A program made the translations under genes and the position numbers. The notes under the pieces were generated by a model. That model was not told where the DNA came from. It searched no databases and saw only the letters and a list, made by a program, of their open reading frames with translations. Shown piece by piece: positions 26,031 through 34,667 of a stretch of DNA of 64,000 nucleotides (positions are counted from its first letter, which is position 1; every line of letters starts with the position of its first letter). Origin of the DNA: Rhodoplanes sp046000175 (GTDB taxonomy: Bacteria > Pseudomonadota > Alphaproteobacteria > Rhizobiales > Xanthobacteraceae); assembly GCF_046000175.1 (NCBI RefSeq), contig NZ_JBEOMB010000038.1, forward strand, positions 1 to 64,000, read 5' to 3'.

Positions 26031-28898
26031 TTATCGCTGCGGCGACATCAGGGCGTCGACCGTGCCGGCGCGCGTGTTGGCGAGGGCGGCGCGGATGCGG
26101 CGGTCGAGCTCCGGCTCCAGGAACGGCTTGCGCAGGATGTGCTCGTGGCGGACGCCGGCCAGTACGGTGGAGTCGGCATAGCCGGTGATGAACAGGATCG
26201 GCAGCGCCGGGCGACGCAGGCGCGCCTCACGGGCGAGGTCGAGGCCGCTCATCCCCGGCATGGCGAAGTCGATCAGCGCGAGTTCGATGTCGTCGCGGGA
26301 GGCGAGCCGCTCGAGCGCGGCGCCGCCGCTGCCCGCCTCGACGACGCGGTGGCCGAGCGTCTCCAGCATGGTCGCGGTGACGTGGCGGACGTCGTCGTCG
26401 TCGTCGACCACCAGCACGCAGGCGGACAGGCGCTTGCCGGTCGGCTTCTCCGGCGCGCCGGTGGTCTCCGCCTCCTCGGCCGACGGGGCGCGCGGGAAGA
26501 ACACCCGCACCGTGGTGCCGTGACCCGGCTCGGTCTCGATGGCGACGCCGCCGCCCGACTGCTTGGCGAAGCCGAGCACCTGCGACAGGCCGAGCCCCGA
26601 TCCCTTGCCGACCGTCTTGGTGGTGAAGAACGGCTCGAACGCCTTGGCCTGCACCTCCTCCGACATGCCGGTGCCGGTGTCGCTCACCGCCACCTCGACA
26701 TAGTCGCCGGGGCCGGGATGCTCGGGCCGGGTCGGGTCGTCGCGCGTCACGTTGGTGGTGCGCACCGTGAGCCGGCCGCCGACCAGCATGGCGTCGCGCG
26801 CGTTGATGGCGAGGTTGAGGATGACGAGCTCGAGCTGAGTCGGATCGACCAGCGCCGACCACGGCTCGTCCGCCAGCACGGTCTCGATCTCGATGCCGCC
26901 GCCCATCGTGGTGCCGAGCAGCTCGCGCATGCGCGTCACCGTCTCGTTGAGGTCGAGGGCGCGCGGCTCGAGCCGCTGGCGACGCGAGAAGGCGAGCAGC
27001 TGGGCGATCAGCTTGGCGCCGCGCTCCGCCGCGATGCGGATGTGGGTGACGCGCCGCATCAGCTTGGGATCGTCGGCCTCGGCCCACAGCCGCTCGAGAT
27101 AGCTGGCGTTGCCGAGGATGACGGTGAGCAGATTGTTGAAGTCGTGGGCGACGCCCGAGGTGAGCTGGCCGACGGCGTCGAGCCGCTGCATCTGGCGCAA
27201 CGTCGCCTCGACCTGCTCGCGCTCCTCGATCTGGGCGAGGAGCTGGCGGTTGGCGGCGGCGAGATCCTCGGTGCGTTCGGCGACCCGCGTCTCCAGCGTC
27301 TCGTTGAGGCGGAGCAGCTCCTCGCGGCTCTTGCGCAGCGCCGCCTCGAAGCGCCGCGCCGCACTGACGTCGACGCAGGATCCGATGAATCCCAGAAAGG
27401 CGCCGTCGGCGGCGTAATGCGGCACGCCGGTGTCGTCGACCTGGCACCACTCGCCGTCGCGACGGCGCAGCCGGAACTCGAAGCGGAACGGCTCGCGCTG
27501 GGCGAAGGCGGCGCCGTAGACGCTCTCGCAGCGGGTCCGGTCGTCGGGATGAACGTCGGCGAGCCAGCCGTCGCCGAGCGAGGCGTCGAGACCGCGCCCC
27601 GTGAAGGCGAGCCACGGCCGGTTGAACCAGGTGGCGCGGCCGGACGGCTCGCACACCCAGATCATCACGGGGGCCGAATCGGCGAGGTCGCGGAAGCGCG
27701 CCTCCAGGCGGGCGAGCTCGTCGGTGCGGCGGCGCTCCTCCTCGCTGGCGCGGGCGTTGGAGAGGGCGCTCGCGAGATGCCCGACGACGAGGTCGAGGAA
27801 GCCGCGATAGTCGTCGTCGAAGGCGCGCCGCGGATTGATGCCGATCACCATGGCGCCGCAGGTCGCGCCGGCGGCGCCGAGTCGCGGCACCGGCAGCACC
27901 AGGGCGCGCTTCACCGGCTCCGGCCAGGCCGTGCCGGTGAGCGAGCCGAACCGGAACGGCAGATAGTCGATCAGGGCCGCCTCGCCGGTGCGGATCACCC
28001 GGGCGACGCTCCACGGGTCGTCGTCCTCCGGGCCGATCTCGGCCGCGAACCGGTCCGTCGGCACCCGGGTGGCGCCGACCGCGCGGGCGACCCCGCGGTC
28101 CTCGTCCTGCAGGTAGAGGAGGGCGAGCGGCACGTCCGGATTGTCGGCGCCCAATACCGCGAGGGCGCATTTGCAGGCGTGCTCCACGGTGCGGGCGTCG
28201 GCCGTCTGGGCCGCGAGCTCGCGCAGGATCTTCAGGCGACGCTCGCCGAGCACCCGCTCGGTCGTCTCGGTGACAGCCGTGAAGACGCCGCCGATGGTGC
28301 CGTCGGCATGCTTGATCGGGCTGTAGGAGTAGGTGAAATAGGCTTCTTCCAGATAGTTGTTGCGGTCGAGCGGCAGGAAGACGTCCTGCGACCAGGTCGC
28401 CTCGCCGGCGAGCACGCTCTCCAGCTGCGGCCCGATGATGCTCCAGGTCTCCGGCCAGATGCCGCGGCCGGAGCGGCCGAGGCTCGCCGGATGCTTGGTC
28501 AGCCCGAGGATCGGCCGGTAGGCGTCGTTATAGAGCATCACCAGGTCGGGGCCCCACCAGATCACCATGGGGAACCGCGAGGCGAGGCAGATGCTGACCG
28601 CCATCTTGAGCGCGTCAGGCCACTGCTCGGGGGCGCCGAGCGGCGATCGTGTCCAGTCGTGCGCCCGCATGAGCGCACCCATTTCGCCGCCCTCGGCGAG
28701 GAACTGGCAGTTGCTGGAAATGATCTCGACTCGTCCGGGTTCGGGGGCGGTGGCATCGGCGCGCTCGCCGGCCGCATCTTCTACGGATTTGTTTGTCGCG
28801 GCTGTGGCGGTCGCCTGCGCCGGGTCGCGGCCGACCTGCGGCGGCTCGGCGGCGCGCACCGGGGCGGGCGGGTCGGCGTTCGCGCGATGCACTGTCAT
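26031..28898 (-). CDS. PAS-GAF-PAS hybrid sensor histidine kinase with C-terminal receiver (955 aa)
   Basis: A soluble hybrid kinase. In order: a Pro/Ala-rich N terminus (1-70), a PAS-like domain (about 85-215, WGPDLVMLYNDAYRPILG), a GAF domain (about 220-385), a PAS domain with PAC (about 398-515, VMIWVCEPSGRATWFNRPWL and FEFRLRRRDGEWCQVDDTG), a coiled coil, and HisKA with His585 in SGVAHDFNNLLTVILGNASY. HATPase motifs follow (NLAINARDAM, SDTGTGM, GKGSGLGLSQVLGFAKQSGG), then a receiver domain (about 825-940) with Asp877 in ALIDFAMPGMSG and KPFLEPEL. No membrane segment is visible. The ATG at 28898 was chosen because upstream residues look non-coding. No regulator gene is adjacent, so it is an orphan kinase; its signal is unknown. 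Confidence 0.87.
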   Translation of the reverse strand: MTVHRANADPPAPVRAAEPPQVGRDPAQATATAATNKSVEDAAGERADATAPEPGRVEIISSNCQFLAEGGEMGALMRAHDWTRSPLGAPEQWPDALKMAVSICLASRFPMVIWWGPDLVMLYNDAYRPILGLTKHPASLGRSGRGIWPETWSIIGPQLESVLAGEATWSQDVFLPLDRNNYLEEAYFTYSYSPIKHADGTIGGVFTAVTETTERVLGERRLKILRELAAQTADARTVEHACKCALAVLGADNPDVPLALLYLQDEDRGVARAVGATRVPTDRFAAEIGPEDDDPWSVARVIRTGEAALIDYLPFRFGSLTGTAWPEPVKRALVLPVPRLGAAGATCGAMVIGINPRRAFDDDYRGFLDLVVGHLASALSNARASEEERRRTDELARLEARFRDLADSAPVMIWVCEPSGRATWFNRPWLAFTGRGLDASLGDGWLADVHPDDRTRCESVYGAAFAQREPFRFEFRLRRRDGEWCQVDDTGVPHYAADGAFLGFIGSCVDVSAARRFEAALRKSREELLRLNETLETRVAERTEDLAAANRQLLAQIEEREQVEATLRQMQRLDAVGQLTSGVAHDFNNLLTVILGNASYLERLWAEADDPKLMRRVTHIRIAAERGAKLIAQLLAFSRRQRLEPRALDLNETVTRMRELLGTTMGGGIEIETVLADEPWSALVDPTQLELVILNLAINARDAMLVGGRLTVRTTNVTRDDPTRPEHPGPGDYVEVAVSDTGTGMSEEVQAKAFEPFFTTKTVGKGSGLGLSQVLGFAKQSGGGVAIETEPGHGTTVRVFFPRAPSAEEAETTGAPEKPTGKRLSACVLVVDDDDDVRHVTATMLETLGHRVVEAGSGGAALERLASRDDIELALIDFAMPGMSGLDLAREARLRRPALPILFITGYADSTVLAGVRHEHILRKPFLEPELDRRIRAALANTRAGTVDALMSPQR

Positions 28899-29143
28899 CA
28901 CTCGGGACTCGGGCACGGCATCGAACGGGCTACGCACTGGCACGGACCAAGCGCGCGCCCATGCACGCGCATCCGCACGCCACGGGAACCACGCGAGCCG
29001 GTCTCGGAGAGGGTGACGGAATGTGGAGGCTCCGTCAATTCGATTTGCCCGCAGAGGTTTAGGCACGGGCCGCGGATCCCCTTGCGTGGGCCTTCGCGGC
29101 CTGTAACGTGCGGCCCCCGATCACCCCCGAGGGACGAGACGCC

Positions 29144-29653
29144 ATGGATGCGACCGCGCTGCGCGCCCTGCAGGCTCCGATCAAGGAGCGCTACAAGGCC
29201 GATCCGACGACCGCGCTGATCACCCTGAAGGCCAAGGGGGCGCTCGACGACACCAGCATCGCCTGCAAGGTCGAGACCGGCCGGGCGCTGGCGGTCGCCG
29301 GCCTGCATCCGGCGACCGGCGGCAGCGGGCTCGAGCTGTGCTCGGGCGACATGCTGCTGGAGGCGCTGGTCGCCTGCGCGGGCGTCACCCTGAAGGCGGT
29401 GGCGACGGCGCTCGCGATCCCGCTCGCGAGCGGCACCGTGACGGCGGAGGGCGATCTCGATTTCCGCGGCACGCTCGGCGTCGCCAAGGACGCGCCGGTC
29501 GGCTTCGCGGCGATCCGGCTCACCTTCACGGTCGCCACCGACGCGCCGCAGGAGCAGCTCGATCAGCTCCTGAAGTTGACCGAGCGCTACTGCGTCGTCT
29601 ACCAGACCATCAAGAACGGCCCGCAGGTCACGGTGCGCCTCGACCGGGCGTGA
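29144..29653 (+). CDS. OsmC-family peroxide-detoxifying protein (169 aa)
   Basis: An OsmC/Ohr-fold protein. The two redox cysteines of the family are visible: Cys78 in LLEALVACAGVTLKAVA and Cys150 in LTERYCVVYQTIKNG. An additional Cys66 precedes the first. The N-terminal 30 residues and the segment EGDLDFRGTLGVAKDAPVGF match the longer OsmC-like subgroup. Family members reduce organic peroxides with the active Cys, often using lipoyl or thiol donors. The ATG at 29144 has GAGGGACGAG upstream. The gene is monocistronic; no oxidative-stress regulator is adjacent. Confidence 0.85.
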   Translation: MDATALRALQAPIKERYKADPTTALITLKAKGALDDTSIACKVETGRALAVAGLHPATGGSGLELCSGDMLLEALVACAGVTLKAVATALAIPLASGTVTAEGDLDFRGTLGVAKDAPVGFAAIRLTFTVATDAPQEQLDQLLKLTERYCVVYQTIKNGPQVTVRLDRA

Positions 29654-29684
29654 GGGCGCGCCGTCGGCGGCGGCATCACGTCCG

Positions 29685-29800
29685 CCCTCACCCTGAGGCG
29701 CTCGCGCAGCGAGCGTCTCGAAGGGCGAGGGCGGCCTCCGAGATCGGGCCTCATGGTTCGAGACGCGACCCTTCGGATCGCTCCTCACCATGAGGAGGGA
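29685..29800. repeat. CCTCACCCTGAGG-type intergenic repeat
   Basis: The element opens CCCTCACCCTGAGGCGCTCG and closes CGCTCCTCACCATGAGGAGG, with CTCGAAGGGCGAGG and GGTTCGAGACGCGACCCTTC inside as further paired arms. The same family occurs at 44625. It lies in the leader of the next gene. Confidence 0.75.
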
Positions 29801-29886
29801 CGTGGGTCGTTGCCGCCGCTTTGAATCCATCGCGGGCGGGCTCCTCGCGCCCTGCCACAACGCCTCTGTCCCGGCGGCCCTGTAAA

Positions 29887-30684
29887 TTGTCCTTGTCCCC
29901 AGATCTCGCGTTGCTGCTGCCGCTCGCCAGCAAGATGGCGATCACGGCCCTGATCGTCGTCGTCGCGACGCTCGCGGCCGAGCGCGCCGGCCCCGTGCTC
30001 GGCGCCATGATCGCGACGCTGCCGACCTCGACCGGACCGGCCTATGTGTTTCTCGCGCTCGCCCACGACGCCGATTTCATCGCGGCGGCGGGGCTCGCGA
30101 GCTTCGTCGCCAACATCGCCAACGGCGCCTTCGCGCTCGTCTATGTCCACGCGGCGCAGCGCCACGGAATCCTCGCGAGCGCGGTCGCGGCGCTGTCGGG
30201 GTGGTTCGTGGCGGCGCTCGTCGTCCAGGCGGTGGCGTGGACGACTGTGCCGGCCATGATCGCCACGTATGCCGTGCTGATCGTCTGCGTGGTGGCGGCC
30301 GCGCGCTTCCGCCATGCCAAGATGCCGATGGCGCGGCGGCGCTGGTACGACATCCCGGCCCGCGCCGTGATGGTTGCGACCCTGGTCGGCTTCGTCGTGA
30401 CGGCCAGCTCCTGGCTCGGCTCCGCCTTCACGGGGCTGCTCTCGGCGTTTCCGGTGGTGCTCCTCAGCTTCGTGATCATCCTGCAGTCGCGCCTCGGCGG
30501 ACCGGCGAGCGCCGCCGTCCTCGCCAACGCGCTGCTCGGCCTGATCGGCTTCTCGTCGGCCTGTCTGACCATCCATCTCGCCGTGCCGCGCCTCGGCGTG
30601 TGGCCGGGCCTCGCGACGGCGCTCGCCGTCGCGATCGGCTTCAACCTCGCGGTGCTGCTGATCCGCAGGTCGCGGCGGGTGTGA
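29887..30684 (+). CDS. Multi-pass hypothetical membrane protein with internal duplication (about 265 aa)
   Basis: About eight hydrophobic helices fill nearly the whole protein. Two halves look related: LGAMIATLPTSTGPAYVFLA in the first and LGSAFTGLLSAFPVVLLSFV in the second occupy equivalent places, each followed by a segment with Ala/Asn (FVANIANGAF; VLANALLGLIG). This suggests a duplicated transporter-like fold. The start is uncertain: I use TTG at 29887, since there is no ATG before 29935, which would cut into the first helix. An upstream TTG at 29821 looks too far out. The family is not recognised. Confidence 0.6.
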   Translation: MSLSPDLALLLPLASKMAITALIVVVATLAAERAGPVLGAMIATLPTSTGPAYVFLALAHDADFIAAAGLASFVANIANGAFALVYVHAAQRHGILASAVAALSGWFVAALVVQAVAWTTVPAMIATYAVLIVCVVAAARFRHAKMPMARRRWYDIPARAVMVATLVGFVVTASSWLGSAFTGLLSAFPVVLLSFVIILQSRLGGPASAAVLANALLGLIGFSSACLTIHLAVPRLGVWPGLATALAVAIGFNLAVLLIRRSRRV

Positions 30685-30772
30685 GGAGGGAGCCCACTTC
30701 GTTGCCGGCCGATTCACCGCCCCCGCTTCATGCTCTAGGATCGGCCGGTTCACACGCACGAGACCAGTGCCC

Positions 30773-32179
30773 ATGAGACCCGCTCCCGACGAGCTTCGAA
30801 TCCTCTCGACCACGGCGATCCTCGGTTACGGCTTCCCCGAAAGCTCCTTCGCGGCCGGGCTGGCGCGGGATCCGCACGTGATCGCGGTCGATGCCGGCTC
30901 GTCCGACCCGGGACCGTACTATCTCGGTGCCGGCGTGCCGTTCACCGATCGGGCCGCCGTGAAGCGCGACCTGCGATTGATGCTGATCGCCGGGCGGGCG
31001 CGAAGCATCCCGGTGATCGTCGGCACGGCGGGCGGCTGCGGGGCGCGGCCGCATCTCGACTGGACGCTCGCCATCGTGCGCGAGATCGCGGCCGAGGAGG
31101 GCTTGGCGTTCCGCCTCGCCGCGATCCCGGCCGACATCGACCGGGAGGCGCTGCTCGCCGCGCAGGCGCGTGGCGCGCTGGTGCCGCTGCCGCCGGGGCC
31201 GGAGGCGAGCGCCGAGGACGTGCGCGCCTCGACGCATCTCGTCGCCCAGATGGGGCCCGAGCCGCTGATGGCGGCGCTCGCGCAGGGCGCCGACGTGATC
31301 GTCGCCGGCCGCGCCTATGATCCCGCCGTGTTCGCGGCCTTGCCGCTGATGCAGGGCTTCGACGCCGGCCTCGCCGTGCATCTGGGAAAAATCCTCGAAT
31401 GCGCCGCCATCGCCGCGGTGCCGGGCTCCGGCGGCGACTGCATGCTGGGCACGCTGCGACGTGATCACTTCCTGGTCGAGCCGATGGCGCCCGAGCGGCG
31501 CTGCACCGTCGTCTCGGTCGCGGCCCACACGCTCTACGAAAAGAGCGATCCCTACCGGCTGCCCGGACCGGGCGGCGTGCTCGACCTTACCGCGACGACC
31601 TTCGTCCAGGAGGACGAGCGCACCGTGCGGGTCGCCGGCAGCCGGATGATCCGCGGCGCCTACACGCTGAAGATCGAGGGCGCGGCGCTCGCCGGCTTCC
31701 GCACCGTGTCGATCGCCGGCGTGCGTGATCCCTCCTTCATCGCCCAGATCGACGCGATCCTGGACGCGGTGCGGGCCCGGGTCGCCGATAACTTTTCACG
31801 CACGCTGTCGGCGGACGATTACCGTTTGTTGTTCCGGCAGTATGGCCGCGACGGTGTGATGGGCGCCCACGAGCCGCTGCGCGACAACGCGACTCCGCAC
31901 GAGATCGGCCTCGTGATCGAGGCGGTCGCGGCGAGCCAGGAGATCGCCGACACGATCGTCAGCTTCGCCCGCGCGAGCCTGCTGCACTGGGGCTATCCGG
32001 GCCGCGTCTCGACCGCCGGCAACCTCGCCCTCCCGTACTCGCCCTCCGACATGCAGGCCGGCGAGGTCTTCCGCTTCAGCGTCTATCATCTCCTGACCGG
32101 CATCGACGACCCCTGCGCGCTCTTCCCGGTGCGCATCGAGGAGATCGGCGCACCGGCGACCGTGGGAGCCGCGTCATGA
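30773..32179 (+). CDS. AtuA/DUF1446 family protein (468 aa)
   Basis: This belongs to the AtuA (acyclic terpene utilisation)/DUF1446 family, seen in segments such as ILSTTAILGYGFPESSF, DAGSSDPGPYYLGAG, VGTAGGCGARPHLDW, and GRAYDPAVFAALPLMQGF. In Pseudomonas the AtuA family member is required for acyclic terpene use, but its biochemical role is unsettled, and many relatives occur beside DUF4387 genes outside terpene clusters. The protein is of usual family length without signal peptide or membrane helix. The ATG at 30773 is used. The stop overlaps the DUF4387 start by 4 nt (ATGA), so translation is probably coupled. No other terpene-degradation genes are present here. Confidence 0.8.
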   Translation: MRPAPDELRILSTTAILGYGFPESSFAAGLARDPHVIAVDAGSSDPGPYYLGAGVPFTDRAAVKRDLRLMLIAGRARSIPVIVGTAGGCGARPHLDWTLAIVREIAAEEGLAFRLAAIPADIDREALLAAQARGALVPLPPGPEASAEDVRASTHLVAQMGPEPLMAALAQGADVIVAGRAYDPAVFAALPLMQGFDAGLAVHLGKILECAAIAAVPGSGGDCMLGTLRRDHFLVEPMAPERRCTVVSVAAHTLYEKSDPYRLPGPGGVLDLTATTFVQEDERTVRVAGSRMIRGAYTLKIEGAALAGFRTVSIAGVRDPSFIAQIDAILDAVRARVADNFSRTLSADDYRLLFRQYGRDGVMGAHEPLRDNATPHEIGLVIEAVAASQEIADTIVSFARASLLHWGYPGRVSTAGNLALPYSPSDMQAGEVFRFSVYHLLTGIDDPCALFPVRIEEIGAPATVGAAS

Positions 32180-32505
32180 GCACGGTGCGTCTCGTCGACA
32201 TCGCCGGCGTGATCCGCTCGAAGAACGCCGGCCCGTTCGAGCTGACCCTCGACATCATGTTCCGCGACGCGGCCTGGTACCAGCGCGTGCGCCAGAGCGG
32301 CGCGCTCGACGCCGCCCGCATCGCCACGCTCTACGGTGTCGACGAAGCCGACGTGATCTCGATCGTCGCCTTCGATCCGGCCAATGCGATCAAGATCACA
32401 CTGAAGCGCCCGCTCGCCTCCGGAGCGATCGGTGACAGCGATGTTTATGGTGCCCAGCAGCACGCGCCGCTGCTCGCGCTGACGTTCGAGGGGCTGCAGG
32501 GGTAG
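32176..32505 (+). CDS. DUF4387 family protein, AtuA partner (109 aa)
   Basis: A short protein with the DUF4387 pattern: RLVDIAGVIRSKNAGPFELT at the N terminus and IVAFDPANAIKITLKRP in the second half. DUF4387 proteins are almost always encoded next to, or fused with, DUF1446/AtuA, and the ATGA overlap with the AtuA gene at 32176 fits this. The two are likely subunits or paired factors of one unknown activity. No catalytic residue is evident from the sequence alone. Confidence 0.8.
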   Translation: MSTVRLVDIAGVIRSKNAGPFELTLDIMFRDAAWYQRVRQSGALDAARIATLYGVDEADVISIVAFDPANAIKITLKRPLASGAIGDSDVYGAQQHAPLLALTFEGLQG

Positions 32506-32522
32506 GGGACTGGTTGCTTGCT

Positions 32523-32625
32523 GTCATTCCGGGGCGCGCCGAAGGCGCGAACCCGGAATCCAGCGACACACTCCGAACGCTCGGCTGGATTCCGGGTTCG
32601 GCGCTGCGCGCCGCCCCGGAATGAC
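32523..32625. repeat. Palindromic intergenic repeat, GTCATTCCGGG family
   Basis: A well-preserved copy: GTCATTCCGGGGCGCGCC opening, GGATTCCGGGTTCGGCGC in the right half, closing with CCCCGGAATGAC. It is close to the copy at 43223. It is followed 22 bp later by the CTAGAG-type element, so this intergenic region is almost entirely repeat. Confidence 0.85.
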
Positions 32626-32647
32626 CACTTGGTCGATAAGCCAGACT

Positions 32648-32798
32648 TAGAGTGGCTTCCGCGGACGTCGACCCACACTCCGCTCATTCCCGCGAAGGCG
32701 GGAATCCAGAGCCACACGTCGTGCGGCCCCTGGGTCCCCGCCTTCGCGGGGACGAGCGGACGTCGGGTTCGATACATCGAGCCCGAAAGCCGCTCCAG
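32648..32798. mobile_element. MITE-like element, CTAGAG-ended 151-bp family (copy 2)
   Basis: A 151-bp copy with termini TAGAGTGGCTTCCG and CGAAAGCCGCTCCAG and the same interior as 25741. The left end lacks the first base of CTAGAG and the right end has C for T. It lies between the convergent DUF4387 and hutU genes and ends 9 bp before the hutU stop codon. Confidence 0.75.
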
Positions 32799-32806
32799 CT
32801 TGGAGC

Positions 32807-34471
32807 CTACCCCAGGCTCGGCATGATCAGGCCCTTGTCGCGGGCGCATTGCTGCGCGATCTCGTAGCCGGCGTCGGCGTGGCGGATCACGCCGGTGGCC
32901 GGGTCGTTCCACAGCACACGGGCGAGCCTTCGCGCGGCGTCCGGCGTGCCGTCGGCGACGATCACCATGCCCGAGTGCTGCGAGTAGCCGATGCCGACGC
33001 CGCCGCCGTGATGCAGCGACACCCAGGTGGCGCCGCTCGCGCAGTTGACCAGCGCGTTGAGGAGCGGCCAGTCCGACACCGCGTCGGAGCCGTCTATCAT
33101 CGCCTCGGTCTCGCGGTTCGGGCTCGCGACGCTGCCCGAGTCCAAGTGATCACGTCCGATCACGATCGGCGCGCTGATCTCGCCCTTGGCGACCAGCTCG
33201 TTGAAGGCGAGGCCGACGCGGTGGCGGTCGCCGAGCCCGAGCCAGCAGATGCGCGCCGGCAGCCCCTGGAACTTGATGCGCTTCTGCGCCATGTCGATCC
33301 AGTTGTGCAGGTGCTTGTCGTCGGGCAGCAGCTCCTTGACCGCCTCGTCCGCGCGAAGGATGTCGGCGGGGTCGCCGGAGAGCGCGGCCCAGCGGAACGG
33401 GCCGATGCCGCGGCAGAACATCGGCCGGATATAGGCCGGCACGAAGCCCGGGAACGCGAAGGCGTCGGCGAGGCCTTCGTCCTGCGCCATCTGGCGGATG
33501 TTGTTGCCATAGTCGACGGTCGGCACGCCGGCGCGGTGGAAGTCGAGCATCGCCTTGACGTGATCGACCATCGAGCGCTTTGCGGCGGCCGCGACGGCCT
33601 TCGGGTCGCTGTCGCGCTTCGCCTCCCACTCGGCGAGCGTCCAGCCCTTGGGCAGGTAGCCGTTGACCGGGTCGTGCGCCGAGGTCTGGTCGGTGACGCC
33701 GTCCGGCCGCACGCCGCGGCGGAACAGCTCGGGAAAGATCTCGGCGGCGTTGCCGAGCACGCCGACCGACAGCGGCTTCCTCTCGGCGCAGGACTTTTCG
33801 ATGATCGCGAGAGCCTCGTCCAGGCTGTCCGCCTTGACGTCGAGATAGCCGGTGCGCAGCCGCATCTCGATGCGGCTCGGCTGGCATTCGACGACCAAGC
33901 AGGAGGCGCCGGCCATCACGGCGGCGAGCGGCTGCGCGCCGCCCATGCCGCCGAGGCCGGCGGTGAGAATCCAGCGGCCTCTCAGGTCGCCGCCGTAGTG
34001 CCGGCGGCCCATCTCGGCGAAGGTCTCGTAGGTGCCCTGCACGATGCCCTGCGAGCCGATATAGATCCACGAGCCGGCCGTCATCTGGCCGTACATCATC
34101 AGGCCCTTGCGATCGAGCTCGTTGAAGTGCTCCCAGGTGCCCCAGTGCGGCACCAGATTGGAGTTGGCGATCAGCACGCGCGGCGCGTCCGCATGCGTCG
34201 GCAGCACCGCGACCGGCTTGCCGGACTGCACCAGCAGCGTCTGATCAGCTTCGAGCGTCTTCAGCGCGGCGACGATGCGGTCGAAGCTCTCCCAGTTGCG
34301 CGCCGCGCGGCCGATGCCGCCGTAGACGACCAGCTCGGTCGGCTTCTCGGCGACGTCGGGATCGAGGTTGTTCATCAGCATCCGCAGCGGCGCCTCGGTG
34401 AGCCAGCTCTTGGCCGAAAGCGTGCTGCCGTGGGGGGCGCGAATGACGCGGGCGTTGTCGATGCGGGTCAT
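32807..34471 (-). CDS. hutU: Urocanate hydratase (554 aa)
   Basis: HutU converts urocanate to imidazolone propionate in histidine degradation, using tightly bound NAD+ as electrophile. The glycine-rich NAD segment TAGLGGMGGAQPLAA is clear, preceded by YETFAEMGRRHYGGDLRGRW. The active-site region includes WTLAEWE, YGNNIRQMAQDEG, MFCRGIGPFRWAALSGDP and a C-terminal GGGVGIGYSQHSGMV. Length (about 555 aa) matches bacterial HutU. It lies downstream of hutI on the same strand, with 196 bp between, including a repeat element. The other pathway genes (hutH, hutG/hutF) are not in this window. Confidence 0.96.
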   Translation of the reverse strand: MTRIDNARVIRAPHGSTLSAKSWLTEAPLRMLMNNLDPDVAEKPTELVVYGGIGRAARNWESFDRIVAALKTLEADQTLLVQSGKPVAVLPTHADAPRVLIANSNLVPHWGTWEHFNELDRKGLMMYGQMTAGSWIYIGSQGIVQGTYETFAEMGRRHYGGDLRGRWILTAGLGGMGGAQPLAAVMAGASCLVVECQPSRIEMRLRTGYLDVKADSLDEALAIIEKSCAERKPLSVGVLGNAAEIFPELFRRGVRPDGVTDQTSAHDPVNGYLPKGWTLAEWEAKRDSDPKAVAAAAKRSMVDHVKAMLDFHRAGVPTVDYGNNIRQMAQDEGLADAFAFPGFVPAYIRPMFCRGIGPFRWAALSGDPADILRADEAVKELLPDDKHLHNWIDMAQKRIKFQGLPARICWLGLGDRHRVGLAFNELVAKGEISAPIVIGRDHLDSGSVASPNRETEAMIDGSDAVSDWPLLNALVNCASGATWVSLHHGGGVGIGYSQHSGMVIVADGTPDAARRLARVLWNDPATGVIRHADAGYEIAQQCARDKGLIMPSLG

Positions 34472-34530
34472 GAGAGATGTCCTTGCACAGGCTGGCGAGA
34501 GGAACCGCGGGGCCGGTCACACTCTCGGGC

Positions 34531-34613
34531 GTCATGCCCGGCCTCGTGCCGGGCATCCACGTCTTTCAGCCGTCGCCAAGACGTGGATGGCCGGGACGAG
34601 CCCGGCCATGACG
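34531..34613. repeat. GTCATGCCCGGC-type palindromic intergenic repeat
   Basis: The left arm GTCATGCCCGGCCTCGTGCC and right arm ending GACGAGCCCGGCCATGAC are reverse complements, with the inner arms CATCCACGTCTT and AAGACGTGGATG. It lies between hutI and hutU and would form a strong hairpin in a hutIU message, which may limit read-through. Confidence 0.8.
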
Positions 34614-34667
34614 GGCGGTGAGATTGCCGCTCGTCGGGTTGCGGCACGCGATACGGCACGGCCGCCA

